64,000 nt of DNA from Calothrix sp. HK-06 (GTDB lineage: Bacteria > Cyanobacteriota > Cyanobacteriia > Cyanobacteriales > Nostocaceae), in assembly GCF_001904745.1 (NCBI RefSeq), contig NZ_MRCD01000001.1, forward strand, positions 207,876-271,875, read 5' to 3'. Made by a program: the position numbers and the translations under genes. Shown here piece by piece: positions 52,248 through 60,786 of the stretch (within the stretch, counting starts at the first letter, position 1; each line of letters starts with the position of its first letter). A model generated the notes under the pieces. That model was not told where the DNA came from, did not search any database, and saw nothing but the letters and a program-made list of their open reading frames with translations.

Positions 52248-53783
52248 TTATGTCAATCTAGTAAGTAAATGTTCTCCTACACGCAAAGCATTTGCCATAA
52301 TAGTTAATGATGGGTTTATTGCAGTACTCGATGGGAAAAAGCTGCTATCTACAACATACAAATTATCAATATCATGCGTGCGACAATTAATATCGAGTAC
52401 TGAAGTTTGAGGGTCTTCCCCAAATCTACATGTACCACATTGATGCCCGACTTCTTTTATAGACATTTTCTCGGCATGATATATAGATATTTGTCTTGAT
52501 TTATATCTGTCTTCAATCGATTTTAAGACTTCAACCCAGCGTTTCATCAAACGGTTAAATGCTTTGTTATTATTACTGGTATAGTTCAAACGTATTTTGC
52601 CATTTTTAAGATAAACACGATTTTTAGAATCAGGTAAGTCTTCTGTCATGAGTAACCAAGGGACACAATGATTTGCAATTTTCTCTGCTACAAAGCGAGG
52701 TAGAAATGAAGCATTCGCAAGTACTCTTTCTTTATGAATGTTACCTAGCATCTGTACACTACCCATTGGGTACGGAAAATCTTGCTCACCCCAGTAAAAA
52801 TCATTGAATCCTATTGTTTTTTGAAATACTGTCGGATTTGCTTGTGTTGATAATGCTAAAACGACTCCAAATTTATGCGCCATGTAATTTCGTCCAACCA
52901 AACCTGAGCTATTCGCTAACCCGTTGGGGTGTTGGTGGTTAGCAGATTTTAACAGCAAAATCGCACTATTAACGGCGCCGCAAGCAAGTACAACTATATT
53001 GGCTGAGTAATATCTTGGCTCTCCGGAAACTTCTGCATTAACACCAGTTACTTCTCTCCCGGAGGCACTAGTATGTAAGTGTGTAACTTTTGCACAAGTT
53101 ATTAAAGTTACATTTGAATGTTTCATTGCTGGACGCATACAGTTAATATCCGCGTCAGCTTTGGCGTTGAGAAAACACGGAAAACCATCGCATGTATCAC
53201 AGCGAATACAAGCACTTAGTAGCGAATTGGTTTGATTAAGTTTGATTGATAGGGGTAAATAAAAAGGATGAAAGTTTTTATCTTTTAAACCTTCATAGAT
53301 AGCTTGAATATGAGGTTCATGGGTAATCGCAGGAAAGGGGTAAGCTTCTTGTAATGGTTCAGTTGGGTCTAAACCGCGCTGTCCATGTACTTCATAGAGT
53401 TTTTCTGCAATAGTATAATAAGGCGCCAAATCACGATATTTTAATATCCACTCTGGGGAAACACCATCGTGGTGAGTAACTTGCTCAAAATCTTTTTCAC
53501 GGAATCTAAATAAGGCGCCACCGTAAAACTTGGTATTCCCACCAACATAATAATGTGCATTGGTGTTTATAGGTTTACCATGTTTATCATACCAAATATC
53601 ACCGTTACGATAAGTAGCTGCTTGTAAAACTTGTTGCGGATTCCAGTTTGCTTTTTCTCTCGGTAAAAAATCACCACGTTCGAGTACTAAAATTTTTTTA
53701 CCACTTGGCGCCAGTTGATATGCTAAAGTAGCTCCACCGGCGCCTGTACCAACAATAATTACATCATAATGATTATTGTTCAT
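52248..53783 (-). CDS. GMC-type FAD oxidoreductase
   Basis: A 511-residue flavoprotein of the glucose-methanol-choline oxidoreductase family, which oxidises alcohols to aldehydes or ketones. FAD motif DVIIVGTGAGGATLAYQLA at the N terminus, the GGNTKFYGGALFRFREKDF block, a cysteine-rich IRCDTCDGFPCFLNAKADAD segment, and the C-terminal GHQCGTCRFGEDP ... VDSSFFPSSTAINPSLTIMA. I chose the ATG at 53783 (MNNNHYDVIIVG), 7 bases after the upstream SDR gene's stop, over an upstream start inside that gene. Together they look like a two-gene operon that could oxidise or reduce a hydroxyl on the glycolipid chain. Confidence 0.88.
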   Translation of the reverse strand: MNNNHYDVIIVGTGAGGATLAYQLAPSGKKILVLERGDFLPREKANWNPQQVLQAATYRNGDIWYDKHGKPINTNAHYYVGGNTKFYGGALFRFREKDFEQVTHHDGVSPEWILKYRDLAPYYTIAEKLYEVHGQRGLDPTEPLQEAYPFPAITHEPHIQAIYEGLKDKNFHPFYLPLSIKLNQTNSLLSACIRCDTCDGFPCFLNAKADADINCMRPAMKHSNVTLITCAKVTHLHTSASGREVTGVNAEVSGEPRYYSANIVVLACGAVNSAILLLKSANHQHPNGLANSSGLVGRNYMAHKFGVVLALSTQANPTVFQKTIGFNDFYWGEQDFPYPMGSVQMLGNIHKERVLANASFLPRFVAEKIANHCVPWLLMTEDLPDSKNRVYLKNGKIRLNYTSNNNKAFNRLMKRWVEVLKSIEDRYKSRQISIYHAEKMSIKEVGHQCGTCRFGEDPQTSVLDINCRTHDIDNLYVVDSSFFPSSTAINPSLTIMANALRVGEHLLTRLT

Positions 53784-53790
53784 ATGCTTT

Positions 53791-54612
53791 TTAACCTTTA
53801 GTTCCCATCCGGTTAGTAGCACATGTTTGATTGAGTTTAGTTAAACCAATCCATCTATAAAGTCTGTCACCAAAATCAGGAACAAGCTGTATATACGCAA
53901 AAAGTATTTTAGTCAAAAAGCCGTCAAGCATGACTTCACCATAATTTTTTTCAATTGCGTGTAATATTGCATTTGCTACATCGGTTGGCTCAGAAACGCG
54001 CGCCATTTTTGGCGCAGATAAACCGAATGCTAAAAACATTCCCGCATTCGTATATCCAGGACAAACTACTGTTGCACGAACATTGCTACCCGCTAGTTCT
54101 TGACGTAAAGAATCTGTCCACATAATTAACCCTGCTTTAGTCGCTGAGTAAATGCTGTTATATGGCGCCCCCTTTTTTCCCGAACCTGAAGATATATTGA
54201 CTACATGACCGCTATCGTTCGCTATCATTCCAGGTAGTAATAACCGCGTTAATTCCATTCCAGCCATTAAATTGGTTGTTAAAATCGAGCGAATATCATC
54301 TAAGCAATAATTCTGAAATGCAGAGTATTTTTCGATAGCAGCATTATTAATCAAAATATCGACTCTCCCGACAGTTTGAGTAATTTGCTCGATTAAGTTA
54401 GGTAATTCTTCGAGTTTACTAATATCAAATGGAAAACTAGTTGCTTTACCACCATTTAGTTTTATCTCTGTAACTACTTTTGAGAGTGCAGCTTCTGAAC
54501 GCGCTACGCAGATGACATTAGCTCCTTGTTTGGCTAATGCACACGCTATATATATACCAATACCTCCAGAGGCGCCTGTCAATAGTACGTTTTTTCCAGC
54601 GATGTTTGTCAT
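53791..54612 (-). CDS. HetN-like short-chain dehydrogenase lacking RGSGR
   Basis: A 273-residue classical SDR: TGASGGIGIYIACALA cofactor motif, NNAAIE, a serine in VVNISSGSG, Tyr-x3-Lys in YSATKAG, and a C-terminal region with a hydrophobic end (FLTKILFAYIQLVPDFGDRLYRWIGL). The layout and text (LTRLLLPGMIANDSGHVVNISS, KAGLIMWTDSLRQELAG) resemble HetN of Anabaena. HetN has the pentapeptide RGSGR at the point where this protein reads ANDSGH, so it cannot supply that heterocyst-pattern signal. It precedes a GMC oxidoreductase; a reductase role on ketoacyl or keto-alcohol lipids is likely. HetN itself is not seen at its usual place beside hetI. Confidence 0.85.
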   Translation of the reverse strand: MTNIAGKNVLLTGASGGIGIYIACALAKQGANVICVARSEAALSKVVTEIKLNGGKATSFPFDISKLEELPNLIEQITQTVGRVDILINNAAIEKYSAFQNYCLDDIRSILTTNLMAGMELTRLLLPGMIANDSGHVVNISSGSGKKGAPYNSIYSATKAGLIMWTDSLRQELAGSNVRATVVCPGYTNAGMFLAFGLSAPKMARVSEPTDVANAILHAIEKNYGEVMLDGFLTKILFAYIQLVPDFGDRLYRWIGLTKLNQTCATNRMGTKG

Positions 54613-54871
54613 AATTATTAGTCTTACTGAAGCAAGAAGTAATGAAAATTTGGAGTTATTTAGCTGAATTTAATAGCTAATTTAACTTATAGAATTATTA
54701 TTTCTGTGGTGAAATATACTTTATTCTACCAATCAAATCTAAACAAACTCTAAACAGTTAATCGCTAACTATATAAGTTTTGTAAAATATAAATATTGTT
54801 GCTAATAATTCAATTATTTTTTAGTTAACAATTAATATATCAGTAGGGTGGAATGTTACTTAATTAAGAGT

Positions 54872-54972
54872 TGTAGGTTGGGTGAAGGCTTTGCGTTCAC
54901 GTAGTGTCCGGCAGGGAAACCCAACTAGTGGTAAGAAAATTTCTTGGGCTCGGTTCCTCCACCCAACCTACG
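54872..54972. repeat. GTAGGTTGGGT...ACCCAACCTAC large inverted repeat
   Basis: Outer arms GTAGGTTGGGTG and CACCCAACCTACG about 100 bases apart; inner text contains GCGTTCACGTAGTGTCC and GGAAACCCAAC. Copies at 56251-56441 (after hglT) and 59838-59965, with hglT lying between two of them. Confidence 0.7.
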
Positions 54973-55003
54973 TTATATTTATACACGGAAAAATTGTTGA
55001 TAT

Positions 55004-56254
55004 ATGAATAACGTTAATACTATGAGTAAGCGACCACTTAGAATTGCAATAATTACCAGTTTGTATGCTCCTTTTTTATCAGGAGTTTCAATTGGTGTAC
55101 ACCATCGAGTTCATTGGTTACTTAAGCAAGGACACAGTGTTTTTCTTATACATCCAGAGTGTAATGATAAATATCCCCAAAAGTTATCTAAGCGCTCTAT
55201 GCCGGGACTCGATGATGTAAAATCTTTCCCTAATTTTTCACATTATGCTTTTCCTACTCAACCACTGATATTTTATAAATCACTTCCCCAACCATTAAAT
55301 TATCGGTATTGGAGTGATACGGAGTTATTAAAAGAATTTAAACCTGATGTTGTAGTAATTGAAGAAGCTGCACAGTTACGAGGATTTTATTCATTATATC
55401 TTCAAGGCTACGGTCGTCCTATCGGCGCCGAATATGGTAAGTTAACGGGTACACCAACAGTTTCATTATTCCATACTGATATCGTTGCTTATATCAAATA
55501 TTACTTAGGTGATAAATTCTTTAACTTAGTGCGCCCAATTCTACCAATAACTATCAAGAAATTTAGCGAAGTTTATGATTATAATCTGTTTCCTTCGCGC
55601 GAACAGTTAGCTCGCTACCAAGAATTTAAATCACAGCGTAGCGAATATGTACCTTATCAAGGTGTTGACTGTCAAAAGTTTCAACCTGCAAATATTGCTC
55701 ACGACCCTATACCCGACGATAAACGACCCACATTATTATTCGTCGGTAGAATTACCGCAGAAAAGAACGTCACCCAACTGATTGAAGCATTTCCATACAT
55801 AGCTGCAAAAATTCCCGATGTTCATTTGGTAATAATTGGTAGTGGTCCACTAGACGAAGAAGTTCGCACCCTAGCACAGAACTACGATGGTATTACTATT
55901 TGGGGTGAATCATACGGCGCCGAATTACTGGGATGGTATGCACGCGCGGATGTATTCGTCAACCCATCAACTACCGAAAACTTCTGTACCTCCAATAACG
56001 AAGCACTCGCATCGGGAACACCTATTGTTCTAGCAAAAGCTCCTTCAACATCCGAACAAGTAACCCCAGGAGTCAATGGTTTTCTTGCAGAAGCAAATGA
56101 CCCTATAGACTTTGCCAACAAAGTCATTACTATTATCTCTAACCCAGAGTTGAAAGCACAAATGAAACAACAAGCACGCGAGTCTGTACTCAAATTTGAC
56201 TGGCCAGCTTGTATGCAAAAATTTGAAGATAAACTCTACGAAATCCTCAAGTAG
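55004..56254 (+). CDS. hglT: HglT, heterocyst glycolipid glycosyltransferase
   Basis: A 416-residue GT-B, GT4-family glycosyltransferase. N-terminal domain starts LRIAIITSLYAPFLSGVSIG; donor domain has LLFVGRITAEKNVTQLIEAF, VIIGSGPLDEE and the E-x7-E pair in STTENFCTSNNEALASGTPIV. In Anabaena the hglT enzyme adds glucose to the hgl alcohol. Position at the end of the island, followed by a TPR gene and cpcT as in Anabaena, supports the name. The start may be the ATG at 55022. The stop codon TAG is also the start of a large inverted repeat (GTAGGTTGGG). Confidence 0.9.
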   Translation: MNNVNTMSKRPLRIAIITSLYAPFLSGVSIGVHHRVHWLLKQGHSVFLIHPECNDKYPQKLSKRSMPGLDDVKSFPNFSHYAFPTQPLIFYKSLPQPLNYRYWSDTELLKEFKPDVVVIEEAAQLRGFYSLYLQGYGRPIGAEYGKLTGTPTVSLFHTDIVAYIKYYLGDKFFNLVRPILPITIKKFSEVYDYNLFPSREQLARYQEFKSQRSEYVPYQGVDCQKFQPANIAHDPIPDDKRPTLLFVGRITAEKNVTQLIEAFPYIAAKIPDVHLVIIGSGPLDEEVRTLAQNYDGITIWGESYGAELLGWYARADVFVNPSTTENFCTSNNEALASGTPIVLAKAPSTSEQVTPGVNGFLAEANDPIDFANKVITIISNPELKAQMKQQARESVLKFDWPACMQKFEDKLYEILK

Positions 56255-56441
56255 GTTGGGGAGCCACCTCCGTGCAGAGAGAAGTTGGCGGTGCCGGCTT
56301 CCGGAGCGCCAAACTTCGGGAGGTTCCCCCCGCCCTTGGAGAGTGGCGTTGGAAGGACGGAACCCAACACATTATCTACATTGATAATGTTGGGTTTCCC
56401 TGCGGGACACTACGTGAACGCTAACGCTCCACCCAACCTAC
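56251..56441. repeat. GTAGGTTGGG large inverted repeat after hglT
   Basis: Arms GTAGGTTGGG and ACCCAACCTAC are about 190 bases apart, with internal inverted pieces (GGTTCCCCCCGCCC and CTCCGGAGCGCC-like). It begins within the hglT stop codon and ends just after the TPR gene's stop. Confidence 0.7.
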
Positions 56442-56444
56442 ATA

Positions 56445-57659
56445 TTAATTCGTAGGAATTTTTTGAATTTGCTCTGTAAAGTAACCATCTTCGTATTGTA
56501 GCTGTCGGGCAATTTTGAGTCCTTCTTCAAATGCACTCCGAGCTTGAGGAAACTGCTTACGCTGCAAATGCATTTGTCCAATTTGATCGTAAGCAGTCAT
56601 CATTCCATAAAAGTTACCAGCAAGTTCTTCGCTTTGGAGTAAAATTTGGCTCGTTTGCAGTGCTTCATCGATTTGCCCTTGCGAGCGGTATAATGCTACT
56701 AACTTTTGTAACGCTTCACCCGCACGCACGAATTGCTCTTGTTCCCAAGCGATGGTGTAAGCTTGTTGGTAATTTTGAAATGCATTCTCTAATTGACTAG
56801 GGTCTTGTTTCGCTAAAGCTTCATAACTATTAGCTATAGCCATCTTTAATGTCGGTAGTTCTGCTAAATTATTATCTTTCGTGTAAATTGCTGCCAGTTT
56901 GTTGCGAACAGTAACTGACTGCTGCGGTAGTCTCGCTTGGTCATATATATAAGCAAGCTGTTCTAGGTATGTTATTTCATTGGTTCGGTCATTTCTAGTT
57001 GAAGCTAAACTTAATAATTGCTCATAAGTCGCTGCTGCTTGAGGATAATCAAACCAACTCATGTGAATTGACGCAATTGTAGTTAAAGTTTCTACTTCTG
57101 CTGTAGTATTTTGCTGTTGTCGCACTTGTGTTAATACTTGGTTATAAACTTCAATTGCGAGTTTAGGCGCCCGTACACTTTGGTAAGCTTGACCTAGCGC
57201 TCCTAGCACTTCTAAGTCAGTAACAGGTTGTAATTTCTTCGGTTTTTGAATCGACTGTAACCGTTGTGTAATATATTGCACTTGTGGACGGTCATTTTCT
57301 CGCCAAGCAATTTCACCAACTCTAGATAGTGCTTGCACTTCTGCTAAATTTCCTAAATATCGACGTAAACGTAACTCTCGGTTCCAAGTATCAAAAGCTC
57401 CCTCTTTATCTCCTGCTTGCAGTTTGGCAGTAGCTTCTTGGTTAAGATTATTTAGTGCTGCTTCTAACTGCTGTTGTTCACTAGGAGTTAAAGGTTGTTG
57501 GTCGAGCTTGCGTGCAGGTAGTAATGGGTCAGAAACTTTGATTTCCAAAGGATTTGGAGGAAACTTATCAGGTGACTGCGGTTTTTTAGTTTGTGCCAGT
57601 ACAGAAGAAGTTGATATTAAAGATAAAGTTAAGGCAGCGATAATACTTAAACGACGCAT
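56445..57659 (-). CDS. Exported TPR-repeat protein
   Basis: A 404-residue protein with a signal peptide (LSIIAALTLSLISTSSVLAQ, likely cut after VLA), a Pro-rich start and then about seven or eight tetratricopeptide-like helix pairs (IEVYNQVLTQVRQ, AAATYEQLLSLA, ARSAFEEGLKIARQ). It should be a periplasmic scaffold. It lies between hglT and cpcT. A link to heterocyst envelope is not shown. Confidence 0.85.
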   Translation of the reverse strand: MRRLSIIAALTLSLISTSSVLAQTKKPQSPDKFPPNPLEIKVSDPLLPARKLDQQPLTPSEQQQLEAALNNLNQEATAKLQAGDKEGAFDTWNRELRLRRYLGNLAEVQALSRVGEIAWRENDRPQVQYITQRLQSIQKPKKLQPVTDLEVLGALGQAYQSVRAPKLAIEVYNQVLTQVRQQQNTTAEVETLTTIASIHMSWFDYPQAAATYEQLLSLASTRNDRTNEITYLEQLAYIYDQARLPQQSVTVRNKLAAIYTKDNNLAELPTLKMAIANSYEALAKQDPSQLENAFQNYQQAYTIAWEQEQFVRAGEALQKLVALYRSQGQIDEALQTSQILLQSEELAGNFYGMMTAYDQIGQMHLQRKQFPQARSAFEEGLKIARQLQYEDGYFTEQIQKIPTN

Positions 57660-57806
57660 AATTAGTTTCCCCTATTTTTAACTATATATAGTGAATGACG
57701 GCATTAATCTAAAAATTCTCCTGCCCTGGAAGTAGCCACAAGCTCTACAATAAAAGTAGCAATATGAATCAATTTTGACCTAATTAGATTATCCGAAACT
57801 GGTATA

Positions 57807-58397
57807 ATGACACATTCTACAGATGTTGCATCTTTAGCGCGCTTGATGGCAGCGGACTTTAGCAACCAAGAACAAGCTTACGAAAACCCGCCTTTTTTTG
57901 CTCACATCCGTGTATGCATCCGCCCTTTGCCCCAAGAAATTTTATCTGGGGTAGGATTATTTCTTGAACAAGCTTATCATTTTGCGCTAAATCAACCTTA
58001 CCGAATGCGGGTAATGAAGTTGATACCATCTGATAACCATATTCAGATCGAACACTATACCCTTAAAAACGAAGAAAAATATTACGGCGCCTCGCGCGAA
58101 CCAGAACGTTTACAATCACTAACACAAGACGAACTGGTAAAAATGCCCGGTTGCAACATGATAGTTGAGTGGACAGGTACAAGCTTTAAAGGCAAAGTCG
58201 AACCAGGCAAAGGTTGTGTAGTCGAACGTGACGGCAAAAAAACCTATCTAGACAACGAATTTGAAATTAGCGAAAAAGAATTTTTCAGTCTAGACCGAGG
58301 ACGAGACTTTGAAACCAACGAACACGCATGGGGTTCCATCGCAGGCGCCTTTCACTTCGTGCGTTGGACTAACTTTGCGGATGAAATAAAAATCTAA
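57807..58397 (+). CDS. cpcT: Phycobilin:phycocyanin lyase CpcT
   Basis: A 196-residue CpeT/CpcT lyase, which attaches phycocyanobilin to Cys-153/155 of the beta subunit of phycocyanin or phycoerythrocyanin. Family blocks: LARLMAADFSNQEQAYENPPFFAHIRVC, the LEQAYHFALNQPYRMRVMKL segment, LPGCNM-like MPGCNMIVEW, GCVVERDGKKTYLDNEFEI, and GAFHFVRW at the end. In Anabaena a CpcT/CpeT1 gene lies close to hglT, which fits. Cytoplasmic. Rightward and apparently a single-gene transcript. Confidence 0.95.
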   Translation: MTHSTDVASLARLMAADFSNQEQAYENPPFFAHIRVCIRPLPQEILSGVGLFLEQAYHFALNQPYRMRVMKLIPSDNHIQIEHYTLKNEEKYYGASREPERLQSLTQDELVKMPGCNMIVEWTGTSFKGKVEPGKGCVVERDGKKTYLDNEFEISEKEFFSLDRGRDFETNEHAWGSIAGAFHFVRWTNFADEIKI

Positions 58398-58470
58398 GCA
58401 GAAAGTGCGCTCGTTCTAAGTGCTGACTATTCTTGTGCAACGGGCTTTCTATTGCCCCGTCCTAAAAGTA

Positions 58471-58491
58471 AGGTGGGCACTGCCCACCCTA
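58471..58491. repeat. AAGGTGGGCACTGCCCACCCT palindrome
   Basis: A GGTGGGCA-class hairpin 74 bases after cpcT, between convergent genes, as if ending the transcripts. A looser ACGGGCTTTCTATTGCCCCGT pair lies just before it (58440-58461). Confidence 0.65.
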
Positions 58492-58523
58492 CAATTGAGA
58501 TAAGTATATACAAAGCATTAAAA

Positions 58524-59723
58524 CTAATTTTTTGTAAAACTTTTAACCTTCGCAGCAGTTTCTTCCGGCTTACCAGAAAAAGGAAAAACTAAAATACTCT
58601 TAATCTTATTATTATCAACCAACTCTTTCAAACGACTAAACTGGTAATCAGTAATTGCCACACCAGCATAATTTTCAGCATAATTTAATTCTTGTTTAAA
58701 ATTAGCATCATTGTAAGCTTGGATAAAAACTCTATCAACCTTCCAAGCGAGCCAGTCAGCCGCAAAATAACGTTTAGCCCAATAAGGGTTATGATGACAA
58801 ATATCAAAACTAACTTTCGGGTTAGCTTTTTTCATATCACCTATCATTTGCTGCACAAATTTAGTTAAAAAAGCAGTGCGGTCAAGCTTACCAGGTAATT
58901 CAGCGTGATAACCTAAATAATCATCCCATTGAACAGCATCAATCGTTGGATACTTTTGGACAAATTCTACTGAAATTTTCTTAAATAAATTAGCAACCTC
59001 TGGAACCTCTACATCTAAAACATAATGCTCAATTCCAGCATAAGTTCTATCCACTCCAGGCACAATCCATTTTTTAGAAATTGCTAAATCAAAGATAGGG
59101 CTATTTTTATCTATTTTAATACCCTTTTCAAAATAAGCATGAACCTGCATCCCTTGTTTATGCGCCTCATCAATCATCCAATCCAACCATTTATCTTGGA
59201 ATTGATTTGGACAACTTTTAAATCCAAAGGTTTGCTGCATCACTTCACTATTATACATCGTGCAGCCATTACCCCACACTCCATGAATAAGCGTATTAAT
59301 ACCTTGCGAGCGATAATAACGAACTCGTCCACGAATAGTTTCTTCGTCAGCATTATTAGTAACTTGATACCTGCTTAAATAAATTCCTCTAATAACTTTT
59401 TTATCCCAAGGAGTCTGAGGTAATGCTGCTTGCGGTTTAGTTGTTGGTGTAATAGTAGCTTGTGGTTCTGCTGTTGGTGTAATAGTTGGCGCCGCTTGTT
59501 GTGTTTGTGGAAGCTTTGCAATTGGTTCATAAGCGCTAGGCGCCTCCTTTATAATAGGAGTACTCGTTTGCTGCCTAATTGGCAAAAAACTGGTTACATA
59601 ATTAACCATCTTATTAAAATTACCTAGATGTATAAACCACCAGTAACAACCACCTAAAAACAATAAAATAACCGAAATTGGAATACTTGCACACCCACAT
59701 CCACTTTCTTTTTTATCTGGCAT
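58524..59723 (-). CDS. GHL10-like glycoside hydrolase-fold protein, membrane anchored
   Basis: A 399-residue protein with a Cys-rich start (CGCASIP), one membrane helix (ISVILLFLGGCYWWFI), a Thr/Pro/Ala-rich linker (about 50-105) and a TIM-barrel domain resembling the GHL10/DUF187 family (KVIRGIYLSRYQVTNNADEET, QGMQVHAYFEKG, PTIDAVQWDDYLGYH, KANPKVSFDICHHNPYW, DRVFIQAYND). The family is thought to cleave polysaccharides, often of cell walls. I chose the ATG at 59723; a longer frame starting at 59897 would be read through a dispersed repeat. Substrate unknown. Confidence 0.82.
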   Translation of the reverse strand: MPDKKESGCGCASIPISVILLFLGGCYWWFIHLGNFNKMVNYVTSFLPIRQQTSTPIIKEAPSAYEPIAKLPQTQQAAPTITPTAEPQATITPTTKPQAALPQTPWDKKVIRGIYLSRYQVTNNADEETIRGRVRYYRSQGINTLIHGVWGNGCTMYNSEVMQQTFGFKSCPNQFQDKWLDWMIDEAHKQGMQVHAYFEKGIKIDKNSPIFDLAISKKWIVPGVDRTYAGIEHYVLDVEVPEVANLFKKISVEFVQKYPTIDAVQWDDYLGYHAELPGKLDRTAFLTKFVQQMIGDMKKANPKVSFDICHHNPYWAKRYFAADWLAWKVDRVFIQAYNDANFKQELNYAENYAGVAITDYQFSRLKELVDNNKIKSILVFPFSGKPEETAAKVKSFTKN

Positions 59724-59837
59724 ATTAATTAAAAGTATAGTTTTTTCTTTGTATTGAAAATTAAACTTATTACAACATTCTCTTTCATCCTGTGTATCAT
59801 TAATAACAAATTTATTACGGTGAATTAGCACCCAGTC

Positions 59838-59965
59838 GTAGGTTGGGGAGTCACCTCCCTTCGGGTTCGCCAATGAAAGCGGGACGGAAACCGACACCGC
59901 CTGGACTCACCGTGCGCGGGTTCCCCACGTTGAGGAGAGTGACGTTGGAGGAACGGAACCCAACA
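59838..59965. repeat. GTAGGTTGGGG inverted repeat, third large copy
   Basis: GTAGGTTGGGGAGTCACC near the left and GGAACCCAACA at the right; inner text CTTCGGGTTCGCCAATG resembles the interior of 31961-32091 and 43787-43866, so several of these families share modules. Confidence 0.65.
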
Positions 59966-60206
59966 TAAAACTTTAGCAAAAGTTGAGTTACGTTCCTTCA
60001 CTTAAACTACAATCAAACTATTACGGTTTACGGCGCCTTTTATAGTTAACCAATATTTTTAATCTTGCTTACCCCACCAGTAATAGTTCACAAAAGCATA
60101 TTTGGCTTTAGTTCCTTTGCAGCAACCCATTTTTTTTGTTCTCTACCCAAAATCGGTGGTGCATGGTCAAATAGATTGTTTCCCTGTCAGTAGCGATATT
60201 AACTAA

Positions 60207-60440
60207 ACGCACGGTCTTGTTGAGCAGGAGCGCAATTATTGTTTTATAGAGCATAGCCTGCCTCAACTCATCGAATGCTATCACTTTTGTATTGATGGTA
60301 AGCAACTCAATTGGAACCAGTCCATCGCTAACATCCTTGATAAAAAGTATTACTACTGCGGTACTGAGTGGCAAAATGTAAAAAATAAGCTATTAGAATT
60401 AAGTATTGGTAAAAGCGACCCTACAGAAATGAAATCGTAA
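60207..60440 (+). pseudogene. Coding-like remnant, C-terminal part of an unknown protein
   Basis: A frame of 77 codons without a start codon, opening after TAA at 60204, encodes ERNYCFIEHSLPQLIECYHF ... DKKYYYCGTEWQNVKNKLLE and ends at TAA 60440. Composition is protein-like and better than the opposite-strand frame at 60108-60374. Upstream in the same frame are stops at 60171 and 60204. Family not recognised. Confidence 0.35.
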
Positions 60441-60573
60441 TTTTCATTTAACCAGTAGTACTGGCGCCAAAACTCAATTATCAACGGTACTACTTGTTAG
60501 CTTAACCAGTAGTACTATCTAAATTACGCATAAACCGTATATTAGTTTGTTATAAATATAACTAGTTCTTTCA

Positions 60574-60625
60574 GTCCTTTTAAGAGGACTTTTGCTATTA
60601 GCATTGGGTTTGCAACCCGATGCGG
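60574..60625. repeat. Pair of small hairpins upstream of ABC gene
   Basis: AGTCCTTTTAAGAGGACT, then GCATTGGGTTTGCAACCCGATGC shortened to the arms GCATTGGGTT and AACCCGATGC. Similar text is common between genes of filamentous cyanobacteria (from memory). About 160 bases upstream of the ABC start. Confidence 0.5.
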
Positions 60626-60786
60626 GTAGGAACGTATTAGCAAAATCTAAAATGACTGAGTTAATTTATAACATTATATTTTACCACAGAGACTTCTAGA
60701 ACACAGAGAGGGGAGTATAAGCATATGATTGGGAATAAGAGTGTTAAAATCCAAATAATTTTTAGTTAATATTCATACACAACTAT

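Larger units (their letters stand above)
59724..60786. other. 1.06-kb spacer with repeats and a decayed gene
   Basis: From left: GTAGGTTGGGG-type inverted repeat (59838-59965), a coding-like remnant (60207-60440), and two hairpins at about 60574-60625 (AGTCCT/AGGACT, GCATTGGGTT/AACCCGATGC). Two GGCGCC sites (60030 and 60462). The first 110 bases are the leader of the GHL10-like gene. Promoter for the rightward ABC gene lies at the right end. Confidence 0.55.

Noticed and set aside
54100..54260. GSGKKG in the HetN-like SDR as a form of RGSGR
   Set aside because: It is the normal SDR active-site loop (ISSGSGKKG) and not at the position of RGSGR in HetN, which here reads ANDSGH.
59724..59897. 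58-codon N-terminal extension of the GHL10-like gene
   Set aside because: It covers part of the GTAGGTTGGGG repeat; the ATG at 59723 starts a sensible Cys-rich, membrane-anchored protein.
60108..60374. Leftward 88-codon frame
   Set aside because: The opposite strand of the same stretch has better coding character; this frame looks like its shadow.
60574..60625. Possible tRNA or CRISPR repeat
   Set aside because: Two small hairpins are visible, but no cloverleaf, no CCA-like end and no spaced repeat units.
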